In this document: piece after piece, positions 29,399-38,565 of the stretch
How positions within the stretch are numbered: position 1 is the stretch's first letter
Layout: each line of letters starts with the position of its first letter
NCBI RefSeq assembly: GCF_020804225.1
Contig: NZ_WJBI01000005.1
Location: 195,623 to 259,622, forward strand
From: Methanosarcina sp. DH2
GTDB lineage: Archaea > Halobacteriota > Methanosarcinia > Methanosarcinales > Methanosarcinaceae
Reading direction: 5' to 3'
DNA: 64,000 bases
Position numbers and translations under genes: made by a program
Notes under the pieces: generated by a model
Seen by the model: only the letters and a program-made list of their open reading frames with translations
Databases searched by the model: none
What the model was told of the DNA's origin: nothing

Positions 29399-29484
29399 TT
29401 ATCATCCCTCCTGGATTCGATACGATAGGGAAGCAGCTCGCTGAGCCTGCGGCATAGTTCGTTCATTCCCCTCCTTAAACCCGA

Positions 29485-29845
29485 TCATCTACACCCTACC
29501 CAGCATTGCGCAGTTGAAGCGCGCCAGCTCCTCACTCGCTGCACGTAGTCCTTCGACGCGCGCCGGATCTTACTCTCCGCCTGCTTACTCTCGATGATGT
29601 TCAGAACTTCCAGATTAATATCAAAATCAGGAACAGATAGTCTAAAGGCTTCTTTTGACTCTTTTACTTCAAGAGGTTGTGATGTGATCCACATGCACAG
29701 CTCATTGTTCTCCAGTCCTGCTTTGAAATAAGGGACAGGTATTTTTACCAAGTCTTCTTTTCTCTGATTGAATTGGCAGAAATGCGCCCCCCCATGGAGT
29801 ATTTCCAGAAACATTAACACCAGAAGTTCTAATGTTATTTCTCAT
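29485..29845 (-). pseudogene. MEDS-domain gene fragment, frameshifted
   Basis: Starts at ATG 29845 (MRNNIRTSGVNVSGN), matching the start of kinase 1. A run of seven G (about 29788-29794) shifts the frame inside the PWG-HFCQF motif. The downstream frame continues AHFCQFNQRKEDL and YFKAGLENNELCMWITS, then leaves the MEDS homology after about 85 residues and ends in unrelated sequence. It is probably the lost sensor of kinase 3 or of a deleted kinase. A later ATG in the shifted frame (29820) could give a 111-residue peptide, which I doubt is functional. Confidence 0.75.
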
Positions 29846-30316
29846 ATTTTCTCTGACATTCAGGTACAAAGTCAGAAAGCTCTTGTGTCAAAATTTTTGC
29901 TTGATCGAAAGTTGCAGGTTTTATGTTATCTAATTTTAAGTATCATATGTTATCTAATTTTAAGTATCATCCAAAAAATTAATTATATTAAATACTAATT
30001 ATAATAATTGGGTGTTTAAGAACTAATTATAAAATAAATAATAAAATAAATATTTATCTATAAAGTTTTCTTATAAAGATTTCACACTATAATTTTACAT
30101 ATTTAAGAACATTCATCAAAAGAAATGTTGACCGAAAATAAAGTTAACTTGTTCCTTTAAGACTTCTAAAAATTGTAAATAGACAGTCGAAACATTCTAT
30201 TACTTATTGAGTGTTTCACTTAGAAATTAGAAATTATTGGTCTAATAGCAGATGGATAATAAACAGATTTAGACCAAAGTAAAAACCCCAAAAAAGATGA
30301 TGGTAAAAGGCAATAA

Positions 30317-30822
30317 AACAAGTTATACAAGAAGAAACCCAGAGGCACTGCATCCTTACTGCATCCCCCAATGCAGTCTTCGAATCCTATCTATGCTTCC
30401 CAACTATTGAATTCGAAGAGAAGATCAGCGGCCTCACGGGTGATTCTTTATGTGGTAGATTTTACCCCACCTTACTTCCCAACTCCAGCATATACTAATA
30501 AAGTAAATTATATTAAATTAATTATATCTAAAATTGCCTTCGAGAAAAAAATAATTCGGCGTAAAAAATTTCAAGCTCATTATGACATTTTTTATGTAAT
30601 TTCTGTTATTTTCAATGGTATTAAAATTTTCAATATAATATAATTATTTAATTATATCAAAGTTTAAAATAAAAACCAATTTTTCGTATCAATTATGATA
30701 TATATATTGATGCTGTCTTAGATGTACAGATTAAGGGTAATAGGGTTTCCTCTTAATCTATGGGTTGGATCGCAGGTAGGGCTTGAGAATAGGGACTCAA
30801 AACCCTACCATCTACTTCTTAG
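30317..30822 (+). repeat. long intergenic repeat, copy 4 of 4 (carries ncRNA)
   Basis: The most complete match to copy 1 at its left edge ('agaagaaacccagaggc', 'tgcatcccccaatgca') and nearly identical to copy 3 at its right edge. It lies upstream of the MEDS pseudogene, divergent from it. The gap 29846-30316 shares blocks with the upstream region of kinase 1. Confidence 0.75.
30725..30822 (+). ncRNA. twin-hairpin candidate sRNA, copy 4
   Basis: The two hairpins are identical to those of copy 3 (GATTAAGGG / CTCTTAATC and GGTAGGG / CCCTACC). TATA box gatatatat at 30697-30706. The sequence after the second hairpin diverges from copy 3 within about 50 bp, which marks the probable 3' limit of the conserved unit. 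Confidence 0.65.
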
Positions 30823-30884
30823 CTAATTTTCAAAAACATTAACTCTTTTTTGGAAATTCTTTTTCTTTGAATTGAACTTATAAC

Positions 30885-31000
30885 TTAGTCCTCTTGAGCG
30901 TAGCGAAGCTCACTGCTAAGACCATAATTTAGCCTCTTGAGCGTAGCTAACTTCTATAACCCACAAATTAGTCCGCTTGAGCGCAGCGAAACGGACAGCA
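30885..31000. repeat. short 'ttgagcg(t/c)agcg' direct repeats
   Basis: Three copies of 'cttgagcgtagcgaa' or close variants, about 50 bp apart, each followed by 'ctaagac/aacttct/aacgga' variants, in the gap before the lysE-like gene. Meaning unknown. A short inverted repeat (gttgcactta/cagtgcaac, about 31043-31062) follows. Confidence 0.45.
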
Positions 31001-31137
31001 CACTACAGAGCCGTAACTCTACCGAAAAGGACAGCGAGCTGTTGCACTTACAGTGCAACTCCCAGAAAATCTCCGATTTCCTGTGATCCCTAATCTCAAT
31101 TCGGAAGGTAAATTATCAACCCGTAAAGGTGACAGTC

Positions 31138-31785
31138 TCAAATTAAGTTCAATGAATCCAGGCCTACTTTAATAAAAGTCAGTCCAAATATAATCTGGGC
31201 AATTCCCAAAGCGCGAACGATAGAAAAGTAATATTTACTGTTAATAAAATACTTTGACTTCTCTACAATTAACGCAACAATTACTTTTGACCCTACAAGA
31301 AGTAAATAGAAACCTGCTATGAATAAGATTGTAGCCCATACATGAACACTTAAACTCTTAAAGATTATCGGACCTCCAATGGAAAGCCAGAAAACGTATG
31401 GGTGTGGGTTCCCGAAGTTGACAATAATTCCTTTTTTAAGGGCGTCTTTCTTTCCTACATTTAATTCAACGCTGTCCTTTTTGATTTTCATGGATTCGAT
31501 TCCTGAATATATCAGATATGAAGCCCCGAAAAAAGCAATAATTCCGATAAAAAGATCAGAACTTGTTAGATGCGACAGAACAAACAGTACAGCTAAAATT
31601 ATTGGCAGATCTGTAATTAAAGGAGAGACTGCAACTTTTATTCCTTCCCACTTGCCATGCTGCAGTGTTTCAGAGATAGTTACAGCCAGGAGCGGGCCCG
31701 GAGATGTCCCTGCAGCAAGGCCGAGAAACGCTCCCATAGCTAAATATTCAATAAGATCCAGCATCTGTAATACCTCATTTTTCAC
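31138..31785 (-). CDS. LysE/RhtB-family amino-acid exporter
   Basis: A 215-residue membrane protein with about six hydrophobic helices and the family start GAFLGLAAGTSPGPLLAVTISETLQHGKW; only the key residues GTSPGP are diagnostic. Helix 2 carries the 'P-(I/L)TDLPII' element, and FGNPHPYVFW lies in the middle. It exports amino acids or related small molecules across the membrane; the substrate is unknown. An internal Met at residue 8 (MLDLIEYLA) is an alternative start. Confidence 0.85.
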   Translation of the reverse strand: MKNEVLQMLDLIEYLAMGAFLGLAAGTSPGPLLAVTISETLQHGKWEGIKVAVSPLITDLPIILAVLFVLSHLTSSDLFIGIIAFFGASYLIYSGIESMKIKKDSVELNVGKKDALKKGIIVNFGNPHPYVFWLSIGGPIIFKSLSVHVWATILFIAGFYLLLVGSKVIVALIVEKSKYFINSKYYFSIVRALGIAQIIFGLTFIKVGLDSLNLI

Positions 31786-32115
31786 ATGTCAGTTCAAAGG
31801 ACCTGCTGTAAAAGCTGCTTAGCAAGCCAAGAGTTCCGTATTCATTTAATTTAACACAATTAATTTGACAGATAATTAATTTGACACATTTAATTGGACA
31901 CCTAATTAAACATCTACTTCAACCCTTAATTAAACACATAATGTGCATGCATCCATTCATACAATGAAGGCGAGATGAATACTTTAATGCCGTAAATAGT
32001 ACAATGTATTATGCCTGCGAATAAGATTTAATGCTATATAACCACATACTATTTTAAAAGGAATTTCGGGTCTTTAAACCCTTATTTAAACCCTTATTTT
32101 TTTGGAAGGAGGCAC

Positions 32116-32868
32116 TCAGGCCTCAAGTTTCGAAAACAATAATGCTCCAATCGCACAGACAAGGGCTGACAATGCACCTATTACCGCCAGATCACTGTAA
32201 ATGCTAAATGTGCTCATCCCGACAAGGACTCCTCGAAGTCCGTCAACCCCATATGTAAGGGGGTCGATCCTGCTTATGAAATAGATTGCAGGGGGGAGGT
32301 TTTCAAGGGGGAAGAGGGCACCGGACAGGAAGAAGATGGGCATTATCAGGAAGTTCATGATCAGCTGGAAGCCGTGCATATCTTTCATTTTTGAGGCTAT
32401 GGCGAGGCCAAGTCCTGTAAAGAAAATTGCTATAAGGGACATGAAAATTAACCCAAACCCAAGGCTGGCTAGGCTGGAAATCCTGAATCCCAGTACATAG
32501 GTCAGGCTCAGCACGATCAGGCCCTGGATCATGGCTATTGTTGCGCCTCCAAGGGTTTTTCCGACCATGATTTCCGTCCTTGAGATCGGAGCCACGAGGG
32601 TCTCTTTGAGAAAGCCGAACTGCCTGTCCCAGATTACTTCCAGGCCTGAAAAGACAGCTGTAAAGAGGATTGACATTGATATAATCCCGGGTGCGAGGAA
32701 GTCCATGTAGTTTGCTCCTCCGCTTGCTTTTGTATACATTGGCCCGAAACCGAACCCGAAAGCGACCATAAAAAGAAGGGGCTGCCCGAGAGACCCGATC
32801 AACCGGGCTTTTGAGCGCCAGTAGTGTTTGAGCTGCCTGAGCCAGAGGATGTAAATTACTTCGATCAA
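32116..32868 (-). CDS. ABC-2 type transporter permease
   Basis: 250 residues, six hydrophobic segments, ABC-2 fold: WRSKARLIGSLGQPLLFMVAFG at the start, then the KETLVAPISRTEIMVGKTLGG loop characteristic of DrrB/NodJ-like permeases, and a final FLSGALFPLENLPP motif. It overlaps the upstream ATPase gene by 4 bp (32865-32868), so the two are translated as a pair. It would export a lipid, drug or polysaccharide; the sequence does not tell which. It ends 15 bp after a T-rich stretch on the other strand. Confidence 0.88.
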   Translation of the reverse strand: MIEVIYILWLRQLKHYWRSKARLIGSLGQPLLFMVAFGFGFGPMYTKASGGANYMDFLAPGIISMSILFTAVFSGLEVIWDRQFGFLKETLVAPISRTEIMVGKTLGGATIAMIQGLIVLSLTYVLGFRISSLASLGFGLIFMSLIAIFFTGLGLAIASKMKDMHGFQLIMNFLIMPIFFLSGALFPLENLPPAIYFISRIDPLTYGVDGLRGVLVGMSTFSIYSDLAVIGALSALVCAIGALLFSKLEA

Positions 32869-33668
32869 TTCCTGCTCCTCCTTCCCATACCTCTCATAAA
32901 CCTTCTTTTGTTTCCTCCGCCTCCGTTTTCGTCTCGTATGTCCCTGCCTGTAAGCTTGAGGAAGGCTTCTTCAAGGGACTCGGTACCGGTATTCTCTTTT
33001 ATCTTTTCCAGGGTGCCGGACTCTATGATTTTTCCATGGTCTATGATTGCTATTTCGTCAGCTATCTCTTCGGCTTCGTCCATATAGTGAGTAGTCAGAA
33101 AAATCGTCATACCCCTTTCTTCATTCAGGTTTTTTATATGGGTCCAGATTGACTTTCTCGTCTGGGGGTCAAGTCCCACAGTAGGCTCGTCCAGGAAAAG
33201 GATCTTCGGGTAATGGACAAGAGACCGCGCAATCTCAAGTCTGCGCTTCATTCCTCCAGAGTACTTTTTTACATAATCTTTCCTTCTTTCCCATAACCCT
33301 ACGATTTCAAGGGCCTGCCGGATCCTATCCTCCCTCTCTTTTCTGGGAACTTTGTAAATCACGGCATGATACTCCATGTTTTCGTATGCAGTAAGTTCTT
33401 CGTCGAGGCTGTGGTCCTGAAAAACGATCCCGAAAGAAGCCCTTGCATTATCCTGTTCTTTCAGGGCATTAAAGCCGTTAATTCGGATTTCTCCAGACGT
33501 GGGTTTCAGGACTGTTGTAAGCATCTTGATGGTCGTGGACTTGCCTGCTCCGTTAGGGCCGAGGAAAGCAAAAATCGAACCTGTTTCTACATTAAAACTG
33601 ATGCCCTTCACTGCCGTAAAATCCTCGAATTTTTTTGTCAGAGATTGGACTGAGAGTATGTTTTGCAT
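32865..33668 (-). CDS. ABC transporter ATP-binding protein (DrrA-like)
   Basis: 267 residues with a complete nucleotide-binding domain: Walker A GPNGAGKST (about 34-42), Q-loop VFQDHSLDEELTAYEN, signature YSGGMKRRLEIARSL, Walker B ILFLDEPTVGLDP and H-loop LTTHYMDEAEE. An extra Gly/Arg-rich tail (about 245-267) is unusual. It powers the permease that follows with a 4-bp overlap. The pair resembles the daunorubicin-type exporters common in methanogens. Confidence 0.92.
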   Translation of the reverse strand: MQNILSVQSLTKKFEDFTAVKGISFNVETGSIFAFLGPNGAGKSTTIKMLTTVLKPTSGEIRINGFNALKEQDNARASFGIVFQDHSLDEELTAYENMEYHAVIYKVPRKEREDRIRQALEIVGLWERRKDYVKKYSGGMKRRLEIARSLVHYPKILFLDEPTVGLDPQTRKSIWTHIKNLNEERGMTIFLTTHYMDEAEEIADEIAIIDHGKIIESGTLEKIKENTGTESLEEAFLKLTGRDIRDENGGGGNKRRFMRGMGRRSRN

Positions 33669-34528
33669 GACTGGACCTGAAATTATTTTTTTAATAAGGA
33701 AAGGATTAGTTTAGAGATATCTAAGTAAAAAGTATCCTGCTCCTGAAAGAAGGTCTTGAGCAGTTTAATTAGATATATGTAAAGAATGATATTTATTAAA
33801 AGTATATCTTTCTGCTACTGGAAATGAAGACATTATTTATAAACTCTTTTGTTGAAATAACATCTCAATTCTAAATCGTCTGCTATTATTATGTTGATTC
33901 CATTACTATTATGTGAATTACTTTACTATTATATAAATTCCCTTACTATTACCTGGATTCTACTACTGTTATGTGAATCCTGCTATAATTCTGTGTATTT
34001 TGTGGATCTGTTTCTGCTGTGCTTTGTCTCTTCAAACCGGTTTCCGGCTTTACTCTTATTTTTTTAAAAAGGAAAGGGTTTAAATCTTTGAGGAAATGTT
34101 TTATTGAAGACAACACGAGCAGGCTTTCTGGTTTTGATGAAACAGCAGCCACGCCTTACTATTATTTGCGCGTCTTACTATTGTTGACACGATTTACTAT
34201 TATTGATGTTTCAACTTTTGGTTCTTCGAATCTGTTTATTGATTACTCTTCGATAACCATTAGTCAATAATTATATCAGATACTTATTATATCGATACTT
34301 ATCGTTTAGTTTATGGTCTATCAGATATTTATGAATCTACCATAATACCTGTGAATCTACAATGATATTTATCATTTAATCCTTGTCTGTCAGATATTAT
34401 TCATTAATTCATCAATTCATTGATTCATTAATTCACGAATTCGTTAATTCTCAACTACTTACATTCAGTTCGGCACATCAAATGTCATCTTATTTATCAG
34501 CCTATCTAACAGGCGGGAGCAATTAAAT
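33669..34528. repeat. intergenic with imperfect 'ttactattatgtgaatt' repeats
   Basis: 860 bp without a credible gene. About five degenerate copies of a 20-24 bp unit (ttactattatgtgaattcc) lie at 33885-34000, and 'attcattaattcatcaatt' steps lie at about 34400-34450. It probably holds the promoters of the ABC operon (left) and htpX (right). Confidence 0.45.
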
Positions 34529-35413
34529 ATGAAAAGAAAATGGGAAAGGGACCTGGGACTTCAGGGACGGATGCTTTTCACGATGTTTCTTCTGGCAGTA
34601 GTTTACCTTTTTTTCCTTGCATTCCTTTCATACTATGGAACGTCTCAGGTTTTCATGATTTTATTTATCGGACTTTTCATGGGCATTCAGTACTTTTATT
34701 CGGACAAAATGGTGCTCTGGACAACAGGAGCACACATTGTCTCAGAAAGCGAAGCCCCGCAGCTGCATGGTATGGTAACCAGGCTATGCGCAATAGCCGA
34801 CCTCCCAAAACCACAGGTAGCAATTGTCCAGACCCGGGTCCCAAACGCCTTTGCCACAGGCAGAAGCCCGAGTAAAGCTGTTGTTGCAGTCACAACAGGG
34901 ATTATGGAAAAACTCTCTCCAGCCGAACTTGAGGCAGTGCTTGCCCATGAACTGAGCCATGTCAAGAATAGGGACATGGCTGTCCTGACGATTGCCAGTT
35001 TCATCTCAACGGTGGCTTTCTACATTGTCCGCTACAGCCTCTACTTCGGAAATATGGGAGGAGATAGGCGGCGGGATGGAGGAGGCATTATACTTGTCTG
35101 GTTAGTTTCAATTGCAGTCTGGGTAATCAGCTTCCTGCTGATCCGTGCCCTTTCCCGCTACAGGGAATTTGCTGCAGACCGGGGGTCGGCAATCATTACA
35201 GGGCAGCCTGCAAATCTTGCCTCTGCTCTTATGAAGATAAGCGGGCTCATGGAAAGGGTGCCAAGCGAGGACCTCAGGAAGGTGGAGGGAATGAATGCCT
35301 TCTTCATTATCCCTGCAATCTCAGGTTCTTCGTTTATGAATATCTTTTCCACTCACCCTTCTGTTGAGAAAAGGTTAGCCCAGCTTGAAAAAATGCAGCA
35401 GGAAATGAGTTAA
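34529..35413 (+). CDS. htpX: HtpX-family membrane zinc metalloprotease
   Basis: 294 residues. Two N-terminal helices (about 16-55), the M48 zinc motif HELSHVKNRD (about 140), two further helices (about 155-175 and 190-212), and the third zinc ligand region REFAADRGSA. A GGGAG ribosome site precedes the ATG. HtpX degrades misfolded membrane proteins. The next gene is PspAB, a pairing seen in archaea and actinobacteria, consistent with a membrane-stress function. Confidence 0.93.
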   Translation: MKRKWERDLGLQGRMLFTMFLLAVVYLFFLAFLSYYGTSQVFMILFIGLFMGIQYFYSDKMVLWTTGAHIVSESEAPQLHGMVTRLCAIADLPKPQVAIVQTRVPNAFATGRSPSKAVVAVTTGIMEKLSPAELEAVLAHELSHVKNRDMAVLTIASFISTVAFYIVRYSLYFGNMGGDRRRDGGGIILVWLVSIAVWVISFLLIRALSRYREFAADRGSAIITGQPANLASALMKISGLMERVPSEDLRKVEGMNAFFIIPAISGSSFMNIFSTHPSVEKRLAQLEKMQQEMS

Positions 35414-35507
35414 TAAAAGAGGAAATAAAAAAACAAAAAAGGTAAATTAAATAAGAAATGACTAACGGGATCGATTAAAAAACGAATGATTAAGGAGATA
35501 AGTTAAG

Positions 35508-36137
35508 ATGGGTTTGCGGGATTTTATGGATGCAGTCATGGGGAGGAGCAGGCTCCCGAAAGCAAAGAGTGACAAACTGTTTGCGATCTCTACAGCAAGC
35601 ATCACTCTGGAAAGCAATCTGGGCCTCAAACCTTCGGGATCTGCAGGCATCTGCTTTAAGCCAATGGGGACTACATCTTATGAATCTGCCCGAAAGGAGA
35701 TTCAGGAACTTCTAGAGTTCAGCTCAAAGGAAACCGAAACCGAGTTCAGGCTGGAAAAAGACGAGTTCAATTTCCTCTGGGCTATTTTTAAGGACCCTGA
35801 TTTTGAAGATCTCGTTGCAAATATCCACCTTGTGAGCCAGACCCTTGAAGACCGCGGCTTTGGCGAGCAGATTCTATGCGCCATTTACAGGTTTGACAGT
35901 GAACCTGAAGCCGGGACATCCGGACATGAAGGAAAAACCGGTGGAAAAGCTGGCGGCAGAAAAGCTGTCTACTGGATTTACAACTTCAAACAGGGAGCTT
36001 ATTATCCCTTCATCCCGCTTGCAGGCAAGCAGAGAGACAGCCCCTTTGAATTCAGACTCAGGTCAGAGATGGAAAGGGAAATGCCTGTCGAGAAGAATGT
36101 GGAAAAATGGTACCCTCTCTGGGGAATTCCTTTCTAA
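35508..36137 (+). CDS. pspAB: PspA-associated protein PspAB-like
   Basis: 209 residues, soluble. Begins MGLRDFMDAVMGRSRLPK, then LFAISTASITLE, KPSGSAGICFKPM, a long helical middle and a conserved aromatic end (KAVYWIYNFKQGAYYPF, EKWYPLWGIPF). I recognise the pattern as PspAB, usually found next to HtpX, as here (94 bp apart, same strand, likely one operon). A G/K-rich insert (about 132-147) is probably a flexible loop. Molecular function is not established. Confidence 0.75.
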   Translation: MGLRDFMDAVMGRSRLPKAKSDKLFAISTASITLESNLGLKPSGSAGICFKPMGTTSYESARKEIQELLEFSSKETETEFRLEKDEFNFLWAIFKDPDFEDLVANIHLVSQTLEDRGFGEQILCAIYRFDSEPEAGTSGHEGKTGGKAGGRKAVYWIYNFKQGAYYPFIPLAGKQRDSPFEFRLRSEMEREMPVEKNVEKWYPLWGIPF

Positions 36138-36378
36138 ACTGGCGTATCTGAGTTTTCCCTTTTTCCTATTTTCGGCCTTAGCTTTCAATTCTCTTTCAGC
36201 CTTAGCTTTTAATTCTCTTTTCAATTTTCCAGACCTTTATCAGTTCTTTTTTCTGTTTTTTAATTTGATTTGAGTTCAAATTTTCTTTTATTTTGAAGTT
36301 TCTGCATTTTGCCTTCCAAAATTAAGGTTTATATAGAAACCGACAATATTTAAATGTAAAAAGACAGTTTAATTTTCA

Positions 36379-36909
36379 ATGCTTCTCTTTGGACATCTGG
36401 GCGTTACGCTCGGGATATTTTTTGGGCTTGGGATTTTTATACCCAGATTAAGGAATATCATAGACCCAAGGTATCTGGCAATCGGAGCTATCCTGCCTGA
36501 TCTAATAGACAAGCCTATAGGCGAAGTAATCTTTGCTTCAACTTTTTCAAGCGGACGCATTATAGGTCATACCCTGCTGTTCTCCTTTCTTCTCTTTCTG
36601 ATAGGTTTATACCTGTACGAAAAAAGGAGAGACATAAGGGGGCTTTCCCTGACTTCGGGCTCTCTTTTACACATTTTTGAAGATCAGATGGGGTCAGATC
36701 CTCAAACTTTCCTCTGGCCCCTGTTTGGATGGAGTTTTCCTAGAGACTCAAGGGATTACATTGGGCTGGAACATTTAATGCAAATGCTGGTAGAATCTTT
36801 CCACCTTGAGTTTTTGCAAAGCCACATGACTGAAATTCTGGGAGTGGTAATAGGGTTTGTTCTGGCTTTTTATTTGTCAAAAAAAATTGTAGGTCGAGAA
36901 GAACTCTGA
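36379..36909 (+). CDS. DUF457/YdjM-like membrane protein (putative metal-dependent hydrolase)
   Basis: 176 residues with the polar residues of the family embedded in hydrophobic helices: FGHLGVTLG, GAILPDLIDKPIG, GRIIGHTLLF, and SLLHIFEDQMGSD with a following FGWSFPR and EHLMQM. The His/Asp set is what gave the family its 'metal-dependent hydrolase' label. The upstream gene ends in T-rich direct repeats ('tagctttcaattctctttc' type, about 36178-36225). The start has no clear ribosome site. Confidence 0.75.
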   Translation: MLLFGHLGVTLGIFFGLGIFIPRLRNIIDPRYLAIGAILPDLIDKPIGEVIFASTFSSGRIIGHTLLFSFLLFLIGLYLYEKRRDIRGLSLTSGSLLHIFEDQMGSDPQTFLWPLFGWSFPRDSRDYIGLEHLMQMLVESFHLEFLQSHMTEILGVVIGFVLAFYLSKKIVGREEL

Positions 36910-37015
36910 TGAGATCGTAAGAGAAGAAGATAAGACCGTAAGAGAAGAAGATAAGATCGTAAGAGAAGAAGATAAGATCGTAAGAGAAGAAGATAAGATC
37001 ATAAGAGAAGAACTT
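36905..37015 (+). repeat. 21-bp tandem repeat, five copies
   Basis: Unit gataagatcgtaagagaagaa, starting at the stop codon of the DUF457 gene and clearly derived from its last codons ('gtcgagaagaactctgatgag'). The repeat lies just outside the frame. The 37016-37270 gap then has a T-tract cluster (ttcattcttttttt, about 37155-37190) that would terminate transcription. Confidence 0.85.
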
Positions 37016-37275
37016 TGAAAGAGCTGCGAGAAAAGAATTCGGATGAGATTGTAAAAAAGCAGTTTATAAGGTCAGAATGAATTTTATAATGAAATAGCCG
37101 CATATTATGAAGCCTGTTATGTAAAGTCCTGCTGTCAAGGTATCTGGTTTTTCATTCTTTTTTTTCATTCTTTTTTTCATTCTTTTTCCTCTGTTTTTCT
37201 CTATGTGATTTTTTTCTCCTGTTCAGGATATTACATCTATAATATATGAACCTGTTATACAACTGTTGTACTAAG

Positions 37276-37406
37276 TGCCTATCCGAAAAGTCAATAGTGG
37301 CACGTTGTAAAGTCACAATAGGTCTATAATATCGAGTATCTGTTCAGGCCCTGTATATCTCTAATTGTAAAAGTTACAGCAGGTCACAACACTTTTCGGA
37401 TAGGCT
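37276..37406. mobile_element. 131-bp MITE with 16-bp inverted ends
   Basis: The left end reads gcctatccgaaaagt and the right end is its exact reverse complement (acttttcggataggc), with one mismatch at the outermost base. Both sides are flanked by CTAAG (37271-37275 and 37407-37411), a 5-bp target duplication. It is too short to encode anything. The ends resemble those of IS4/IS5-type elements, so it was probably moved by a transposase elsewhere in the genome. Confidence 0.8.
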
Positions 37407-37417
37407 CTAAGTTGTAT

Positions 37418-38419
37418 TTACACTTTTGAAGTGGGCTTTTTGTTTAAGAGCAGAAGGATAACGCCCAGTAAAGTAACAACAATACTATTGATGATGATTA
37501 TTTTTCGCAGAACACTTTCGTTAAATGTCTTTTTCCATACCGAAACATATTCGCTGGAAATGTAATTTTCTGCAGGATATTCTTGAAAAAGCTTGTCCAA
37601 CACTGACTTTTCCGAGCCATCCGCTGTATAGATGAAGATTTCGTTTGCATATTCCGGATGAAAATAATCATTCGTTTTCTTATAGTCGAGATTCCTTGTT
37701 ACAAATTCATTAAAAGTGTCCGCATCATACTGATAGAGTCCATAGTTTCTTTTTGCATCAAAGGAGACGTAACAAATATCATAGCTGTTTATGCCTGCTA
37801 TGGTATAGGTTTCATTTTCATAGTTAACCCTGCTGCCGATTGCCCGGGTCAGCATTTCATCGGTATATGCAAAGTGCTTTTTCAGCAATTTCTTTGAAAT
37901 TGTAATTTCGTGGACGCCGTCCCGAGGAAGCCTGCCTTCTTCCAGATATCCTGTACCGTAGGGGATAACAGTCTGATGAAGATAATCCTGTGCTATGGAT
38001 TCAGGTACAGCAATGAGATTCAATTTATCCAGTAATCTGTCTTCGCTTGCAGTCTTATAAATAAGGGTATCTAAATAACTGGTATCATAAAGAATTACAT
38101 TTTCAATCCCGTCCATTGAAGCAATATGAGGAATGTCCTCGTAGGTTATCATCCGATCATAGTTTTCGGAATCGATATCCAATCCAGCACCTCTGGCATA
38201 AACTGCATTAAGGTCACCATATGTGTGGTCTACCTGATAGATAGCAATGATATTGCCTGGGGGTATGGTTTCCGTACAATAACCATTGGTAATCTGAGAA
38301 TATGTGAACAGGGATAAGGCTGTGATAACAAGTAATGTTAGTAAGACTGACAGAATTTTGGTTTTTTTATTTGTGGGGATTATTTTTAGCCAACTCCATG
38401 CTGCGAATGGGGAAGTGTA
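37418..38419 (-). pseudogene. FtsX/MacB-like ABC permease fragment
   Basis: The frame is open from 38419 to 37418. It starts without an ATG: WSWLKIIPTNKKTK, a helix (ILSVLLTLLVITALSLF), then a long extracellular domain of about 230 residues with beta-rich motifs (EDIPHIASMDGIENVILYD, GTGYLEEGRLPRDGVHEITIS), and a second helix near the end (IIIINSIVVTLLGVILLLL). Intact FtsX/MacB permeases have further helices at the C-terminus; these are missing, and no ATPase is adjacent. I read it as a truncated permease. A shortened product from the Met at 38182 would lack the first helix. Confidence 0.6.
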
Positions 38420-38565
38420 TCATAATACTCGGTAGATTCTACTCTATAGATATTAATCTTATTTTTTGTTTACTGGTCCGTTACTTATCAATATACGAGG
38501 CATTATGCGAGGGATTGTGTAATCAAACATTTTCGCAAGTTTTTTAAGCTGTTATTTAGTATTTA

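Noticed and set aside
34019-34270. 83-codon frame between the ABC operon and htpX
   Set aside because: No ribosome site; composition follows the AT-rich repeats around it; no domain.
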